The notes beneath the pieces are model-generated. The model saw only the letters and a list, made by a program, of their open reading frames with translations, was not told where the DNA came from and searched no databases. DNA of 64,000 nt from Autumnicola tepida (GTDB taxonomy: Bacteria > Bacteroidota > Bacteroidia > Flavobacteriales > Flavobacteriaceae). The stretch is from positions 248,001-312,000 of the forward strand of contig NZ_JAVRHQ010000001.1 in assembly GCF_031846485.1 (NCBI RefSeq), in the 5' to 3' direction. Both the position numbers and the translations under genes were made by a program. Position 1 is the first letter of the stretch, and each line of letters opens with the position of its first letter. This document shows positions 59,879 through 64,000 of the stretch, one piece after another.

Positions 59879-60916
59879 ATGCTGAAACGTTTAAAAAAAC
59901 TGCTGGGAAGGTACAGGAATTACGACCAGGTTTTGCTGGTGCCTTACCGCAGCTACGGTACTTATTCAAGATTATATGTAAAAGGCCGGGCGCTGGATAA
60001 TGAACCGCTAAATATTGTGCAGGAGCAATCTACCTTCAGGACTATAAAGAATACCTGGAAGCAGTTTGACAGTTTTGAAATCCCCGATGCCAAAATTGAA
60101 CTGGTTTTGCCGGGAAAGGTAAAATTATCTGCTAAAACCAATTCTGAAGGCTATTTTTTATTTGATAAAACCCTGGAGAATAACCTGGCTGAACATTCTT
60201 CCAATGAAGGATGGATCCCTTACCAGCTGCATTACCGGGAAAAACTGGATCCCGGAACAGAGCTCTTGGAAGGCCATTTCCAGGGCGAATTTCTGGTGCC
60301 ACCGGTAGACGCCGAGTTTGGGGTGATAAGCGATATTGATGACACCATTTTGCATACCGGTGTAACTTCCTTCCTGAAATGGCGCCTGCTGAAAAATTCC
60401 CTGCTCACCAACGCTTATAAAAGAATTCCGTTAAAAGGCGCTCCCGCTTTGTACCAAAAGCTGCAGGCCGGCAAGAGCGGGAAGAACAGGAATCCCATGT
60501 TTTACCTTAGCAACAGCCCCTGGAATTTATATGAATACCTTAAGCTTTTTCTCGATCACAACAATTTTCCTAAAGGTGCTATCCTGCTAAGGGATTTCCG
60601 CAGCCCTTTTGACGCTGCAACAAAACCGGAAAAACCCCATAAGCAAAAAGAGATCACCAACATTTTAAAAGCTTATCCAGACCTTAAATTTATCCTGATT
60701 GGCGACAGCGGCGAGCATGACGCCTCCATTTATACTGAAATCGCCGCGCAGTATTCAGACAGAATCCTGGCTATTTACCTAAGGAGCGTAAAGCACGAAG
60801 GAAGAATGGAAAAGGTACGAAGCCTTATCGATAATTTTGATTCCACTCCCGTATTACTGGCAGATTCTTCAGAAGAAGCGCTAAAACATGCGCGTGAAAA
60901 CGGGTTTATTCAGTAA
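59879..60916 (+). CDS. App1-like phosphatase (DUF2183), last gene of the NHEJ operon
   Basis: 345-residue HAD-type phosphatase. DxDxT signature in GVISDIDDTILHTGVTSF, then FYLSNSPWNLYEYL and KFILIGDSGEHDASIYTEIA (metal-binding GDSGxxD). The family includes yeast App1, a phosphatidate phosphatase. It starts 16 bases after ligD and ends at a terminator, so it belongs to the operon. Whether it acts on lipid, nucleotide or DNA ends is open. Confidence 0.85.
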   Translation: MLKRLKKLLGRYRNYDQVLLVPYRSYGTYSRLYVKGRALDNEPLNIVQEQSTFRTIKNTWKQFDSFEIPDAKIELVLPGKVKLSAKTNSEGYFLFDKTLENNLAEHSSNEGWIPYQLHYREKLDPGTELLEGHFQGEFLVPPVDAEFGVISDIDDTILHTGVTSFLKWRLLKNSLLTNAYKRIPLKGAPALYQKLQAGKSGKNRNPMFYLSNSPWNLYEYLKLFLDHNNFPKGAILLRDFRSPFDAATKPEKPHKQKEITNILKAYPDLKFILIGDSGEHDASIYTEIAAQYSDRILAIYLRSVKHEGRMEKVRSLIDNFDSTPVLLADSSEEALKHARENGFIQ

Positions 60917-61009
60917 GCTGTTTATTTGATGAGCCTGAAAAAGACTTCTCTGAACAAATACAGCAGTACCAGGAAAAAGTTATAGCTGTAAATGAGCAGC
61001 TTCCAGAAA

Positions 61010-61055
61010 AAATTTTACCCTGAAGTACAGCTTCAGGGTTAAATTTTAATTTTTT
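61010..61055. terminator. bidirectional terminator after the NHEJ operon
   Basis: Stem ACCCTGAAG / CTTCAGGGT with a 5-nt loop; A/T tracts on both sides give a T-run for the plus-strand operon and for the convergent hydroxylase gene. Confidence 0.85.
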
Positions 61056-61073
61056 ATAGTTCGTTTTAATTTG

Positions 61074-61739
61074 CTAATCATCAATACTTGTTCCCACAGA
61101 TGCTCTTTTAGCCATTGGGGATTTACGGGGCATCGTCCTGAAAATATGGTCCCACAGCGCCGAAGATACTCCGAATGCCCGGTCTGGTTCACGATAGTGG
61201 TGAATGCTATGGTGATGCCACAGGGTTTTCAAGAAGTTATTGGGCACTTTAAAGGCGTGTACCGAATAATGTACCGCCAGGTAGGCCGCGTAGCCTATAA
61301 GAAATCCTGCCAGGAACCCGAACACATAGTCGCCAAGTACTGCCCTGTAAATAATAAAAAGCACGGTGGCGATAATCAGGCTTAACAGCGGTGGCATAGC
61401 CAGCCTGGATTTATCCTTCGGGTAATCATGGTGAACCCCGTGCATGGTATATGAAATTTTCTTTTTCCGTTCACTGGTGGCCGGGATGTGGTACAAATAC
61501 CTGTGCATGATGTATTCCACAAAAGTGAAAAAGAACAATCCTGCGGCAAAAAGAAGTATCATCATAGGTGCTTCAAAACCTTTTTCGATAATTCCGTAGT
61601 AAATAAGAGCGGCCGCGATTACCGAGAAAATGATAAGCGGCAATGAAATATGGGTATGGGTTAGTTTTTCAAGAATAGGGTTATCAAACAATTTGGGCGA
61701 ACCTTTATGCCTGGGCCTTTTTAATTTTGTAGATTCCAT
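61074..61739 (-). CDS. fatty acid hydroxylase / sterol desaturase family membrane protein
   Basis: 221 residues with four to five membrane helices and the di-iron histidine boxes of the family: EYIMHRYLYH, MHGVHHDYP, HYSVHAF and HHHSIHHYRE. In Bacteroidota such enzymes are likely to hydroxylate acyl chains of sphingolipids or other lipids; the substrate here is inferred only. 12 bases after the deoxynucleoside kinase gene, so co-transcribed. Confidence 0.88.
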   Translation of the reverse strand: MESTKLKRPRHKGSPKLFDNPILEKLTHTHISLPLIIFSVIAAALIYYGIIEKGFEAPMMILLFAAGLFFFTFVEYIMHRYLYHIPATSERKKKISYTMHGVHHDYPKDKSRLAMPPLLSLIIATVLFIIYRAVLGDYVFGFLAGFLIGYAAYLAVHYSVHAFKVPNNFLKTLWHHHSIHHYREPDRAFGVSSALWDHIFRTMPRKSPMAKRASVGTSIDD

Positions 61740-61751
61740 AACTGCAATTTT

Positions 61752-62366
61752 TTAAAATAATCCGTGTAATTCTCCATCAATCCTGTTAATAATATCTCCT
61801 AGGTCTTCAGGATTTTCTACGAAGTTAATATTATCAACGTCAATTATCAACAAATTGCCCTTATTATAATCATGCACCCAGGCCTCATAACGCTCATTAA
61901 GCCTGCTAAGGTAATCTATGGAAATTGAATTTTCGTAGTCCCTGCCGCGCTTCTGGATTTGGGCAACCAGGTTGGGAATACTGCTTCTTAGGTAAATAAG
62001 CAGGTCCGGCCCCTGCACCACGCTTTCCATAAGATCGAAAAGCGATTTGTAATTCTCAAAATCCCTGTTGGGCATCAATCCCATCGCGTGCAGGTTTGGA
62101 GCAAAAATGTGCGCATCCTCATAAATGGTCCTGTCCTGAATAATGTCTCTGCCGCTTTCCCTAATCTGGAGGATTTGCCTGAACCTGCTGTTTAAAAAAT
62201 AAATCTGCAGGTTAAAAGACCATCGTTCCATCTTGTTATAAAAATCTTCCAGGTACGGGTTTTCCAGAACATCTTCAAACTGCGGTTCCCATTTGTAATG
62301 TTTGGCAAGTAATTTAGTAAGGGTTGTTTTTCCCGCTCCAATGTTTCCGGCGATGGCTACATGCAT
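61752..62366 (-). CDS. deoxynucleoside kinase
   Basis: Phosphorylates deoxynucleosides for salvage. 204 residues: P-loop AGNIGAGKTTLTKLL, QDRTIYEDAHIF (DRS-type motif with catalytic Glu nearby), IYLRSSIPNLVAQIQKRGRDYE (LID arginines). Similar to the dNK/dGK family. Substrate preference cannot be read. Confidence 0.92.
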   Translation of the reverse strand: MHVAIAGNIGAGKTTLTKLLAKHYKWEPQFEDVLENPYLEDFYNKMERWSFNLQIYFLNSRFRQILQIRESGRDIIQDRTIYEDAHIFAPNLHAMGLMPNRDFENYKSLFDLMESVVQGPDLLIYLRSSIPNLVAQIQKRGRDYENSISIDYLSRLNERYEAWVHDYNKGNLLIIDVDNINFVENPEDLGDIINRIDGELHGLF

Positions 62367-62576
62367 AAAGTAAAATTTAGGGTGGTTTAGTGCTGCTGCG
62401 ATTAAAACAGCGGGGCAAAGATAATAGTTTTGAAATAAATTATTCCTTTTTCACTTAGCTCACAAGGCTTCCTTTTTTTAAAATTATTTAGTGCTTTTCC
62501 CGGGGCATAAAATTTGGTATAAAATTTTTACCGCCTGCGGGATAAGGATTAAATTACCGCCGCAAACCTGTCTTCA

Positions 62577-63500
62577 ATGAAAAAATTTTTTCTTCTTTTA
62601 CTTTTAGTGATAAATATTTCCTGTACCGATGACGATCCGGGGGATGTGCTTTATTCTTCGGAAGTAGTTAAAGTTACGGGCGCGAGATATTCTGCCAGTA
62701 ATGTAGACTTCAATAATACCTATTCCGCATTTATGGCTGCTGTAAATGAAGAAGACAGCCTGGAAATTTTTCTTGAAATCAATCATGCCGCTAACGCCAT
62801 TGCCCTGGGACGGGTGCTCAATCCAAGCCGGTTGTTGTTCTTTGGAAGCCCGGGGATGATGATTCCCCTGCTACAGGAAAATCAGTTGGCCGGCCTGGAC
62901 CTGCCGCAACGAATGCTGTTCTACCAGAATGTGAATTCTGAAGTTTTCGCGGTTTACAACACTGTCCCGTATCTCTCTTCCCGCTACGGCTTAGAGCAGG
63001 CAGAACCCCTTCAACATACAGCGGTACTGCTTAAAAACCTTGCCAATGCCGCCACGCGGGCTGAGGTACGCACTGCGGCCGACCTTCTTGTGGAACAGGG
63101 GCAGGGGATTATTAGCAAGAAAAGTACACAGGCTTTCGATGCAACCTATTCCGCTGTAAGGAGAAAGTTAGGTGCTTATGAAAATGTGACTATTTTAACC
63201 GAAATAAATTTTCAGGATTATTCCCCGGTTCAGGAAAGTGAAAATATTTTAAGGCCTACAAAGCTGGTAATATTTGGGATGCCACAGCTGGGTACACCTT
63301 TAATGCAGGATTCGCCGACTCTGGCTCTGGACGTACCACAAAAGATATTGGTGTGGGAAGATGAAGAGGGCATAACAAACATTTCTTATAACGATCCCGC
63401 GTTTTTGGCAGATCGCCACAATTTGCCGGCTACCGCTCCCGAAATAGAACAAATAGCCGCTGTGCTCGATGAGGTTTCCAGCGTGAATACCACTAATTAA
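62577..63500 (+). CDS. lipoprotein with two DUF302 domains
   Basis: 307 residues, SPII signal with lipobox NISC (Cys16). Two DUF302 repeats: residues about 35-145 (YSAFMAAVNEEDSLEIFLEI, FFGSPGMMIPLLQENQLAGL, DLPQRMLFYQN) and about 185-300 (YSAVRRKLGAYENVTILTEI, IFGMPQLGTPLMQDSPTLAL, DVPQKILVWED). The two are diverged copies. Function of DUF302 is not settled. It begins its own unit, convergent with the next gene. Confidence 0.85.
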   Translation: MKKFFLLLLLVINISCTDDDPGDVLYSSEVVKVTGARYSASNVDFNNTYSAFMAAVNEEDSLEIFLEINHAANAIALGRVLNPSRLLFFGSPGMMIPLLQENQLAGLDLPQRMLFYQNVNSEVFAVYNTVPYLSSRYGLEQAEPLQHTAVLLKNLANAATRAEVRTAADLLVEQGQGIISKKSTQAFDATYSAVRRKLGAYENVTILTEINFQDYSPVQESENILRPTKLVIFGMPQLGTPLMQDSPTLALDVPQKILVWEDEEGITNISYNDPAFLADRHNLPATAPEIEQIAAVLDEVSSVNTTN

Positions 63501-63510
63501 AGCAGCGACA

Positions 63511-63981
63511 CTATGAGCACCTGAAAATTTTGCTGAGGCAAAATTTACTCTTCTTTTCTGAAGAGGTGCTTTCTGCCCTACGCATTCCATCGTAAACCGC
63601 GCCTGCTGCAAAAGCATAAACAGAATGGTGAAGAACATCTATGGCAATTTGCCCCGCCGGCCATTTATTGATGGGTTTGCTGCCTGCAACTGTTGGCAGC
63701 ATTACCTGCGCGGTACCCCAGATAGCCCCAAAATGAGCGGCACTGGCAATTGGGCCGCGCAGCCCTGCCACATCTAAAGCTCCACGGAACACACCCCACC
63801 CGGTCCCATAACCAAAATGCATGATTTGGGAGAATTTTTCTTTATTCTGCGCTACCTGCTGCTGTACTTTTTCTGAAGCTTTATCCTCTTGGGAATTTGC
63901 TTTCTCTTTTTCTTCTACCGCTTTTTTACGGGGTTCCACGCCCAGCGTTTTACCGCCCACGATAACGGGTGCATTGCTCAT
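63511..63981 (-). CDS. DUF1440/YagU-like membrane protein
   Basis: 156 residues. After a charged N-terminal half (KAVEEKEKANSQEDKASEKV) come the segments HFGYGTGWGVFRGALD, GPIASAAHFGAIWGTAQVML and HHSVYAFAAGAVYDGM, which form short membrane helices like those of the inner-membrane YagU/DUF1440 proteins. Its 3' end is 10 bases from the convergent DUF302 gene. Function unknown. Confidence 0.65.
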   Translation of the reverse strand: MSNAPVIVGGKTLGVEPRKKAVEEKEKANSQEDKASEKVQQQVAQNKEKFSQIMHFGYGTGWGVFRGALDVAGLRGPIASAAHFGAIWGTAQVMLPTVAGSKPINKWPAGQIAIDVLHHSVYAFAAGAVYDGMRRAESTSSEKKSKFCLSKIFRCS

Positions 63982-64000
63982 ATTTCTCTTAGTGATCTGC

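Noticed and set aside
1..64000. CRISPR arrays, tRNA/rRNA genes, insertion sequences, prophage or integrase genes
   Set aside because: None found on reading both strands: no regular direct repeats with spacers, no cloverleaf-like segments in the gaps, no transposase or integrase motifs in any frame.

Overview
The window is 64 kb of an ordinary, densely packed chromosome from a member of the Bacteroidota, almost certainly the family Flavobacteriaceae. The evidence is a GldJ gliding lipoprotein, a PorV type IX secretion protein, the cdd-pdhA-pdhC gene order, many short SPII lipoproteins, Kdo transferase, and promoters that match the Bacteroidota -7 element TAnnTTTG rather than a sigma70 box. I see no rRNA, tRNA, CRISPR array, insertion sequence, phage or plasmid gene. 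The genus cannot be fixed from what is visible.

Layout. 1-4199: murF (cut by the window edge) and gldJ on the minus strand, diverging from porV; porU, which normally sits between gldJ and porV, is absent. 4284-7546: cdd, then pyruvate dehydrogenase E1-alpha and E2. 7677-11101: M28 peptidase lipoprotein, a short-chain dehydrogenase, a SprT-like protein and GDP-mannose synthesis. 11206-12712: an Mla-type lipid ABC transporter. 12824-16926: PafA phosphatase facing a glycosyltransferase / methyltransferase / KASIII-like trio. 17059-19908: glycine decarboxylase. 20314-21939: UbiA-like membrane protein facing an ECF sigma / zinc anti-sigma pair. 22073-28271: M3 peptidase, purEK, hpt-adk-obgE. 28376-35526: small lipoproteins, waaA, a DegT aminotransferase, a barrel-less plug-domain protein and fabD. 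35616-46942: a stress flavin-type protein, fructosamine kinase-DHFR-2TM operon, a class V PLP enzyme, ergothioneine genes egtBD, two secreted TonB-C-like proteins, thyA, a nucleoside transporter with an extra N-terminal domain and a bifunctional nuclease. 47017-53231: etfBA diverging from pdhB, then soluble and membrane pyrophosphatases. 53303-60916: MgtC/DUF4010 protein, a stress-type SDR, a helical protein and an NHEJ operon (small Rho_N/SAP-like protein, Ku, LigD, App1-like phosphatase). 61074-63981: fatty acid hydroxylase, deoxynucleoside kinase, a double DUF302 lipoprotein and a DUF1440-like protein.

How the parts fit. Most genes are housekeeping: pyruvate to acetyl-CoA (pdhA, pdhC and a distant pdhB), nucleotide supply (purE, purK, hpt, adk, thyA, folA, cdd, dNK, nupC), envelope (murF, waaA, manC, fabD, Mla, T9SS) and energy (etf, ppa, hppA). 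The accessory and more interesting parts are the NHEJ operon with its two non-canonical partners, the ergothioneine genes that lack EgtA/C, the fusion transporter and the clusters of small secreted proteins.

A practical point: many of the longest possible reading frames here begin at a TTG or GTG that lies inside or at a TAnnTTTG -7 element. In those cases I moved the start to the next good ATG and say so in the entry. Calls rest on reading the translated sequences by eye; no database search was run.
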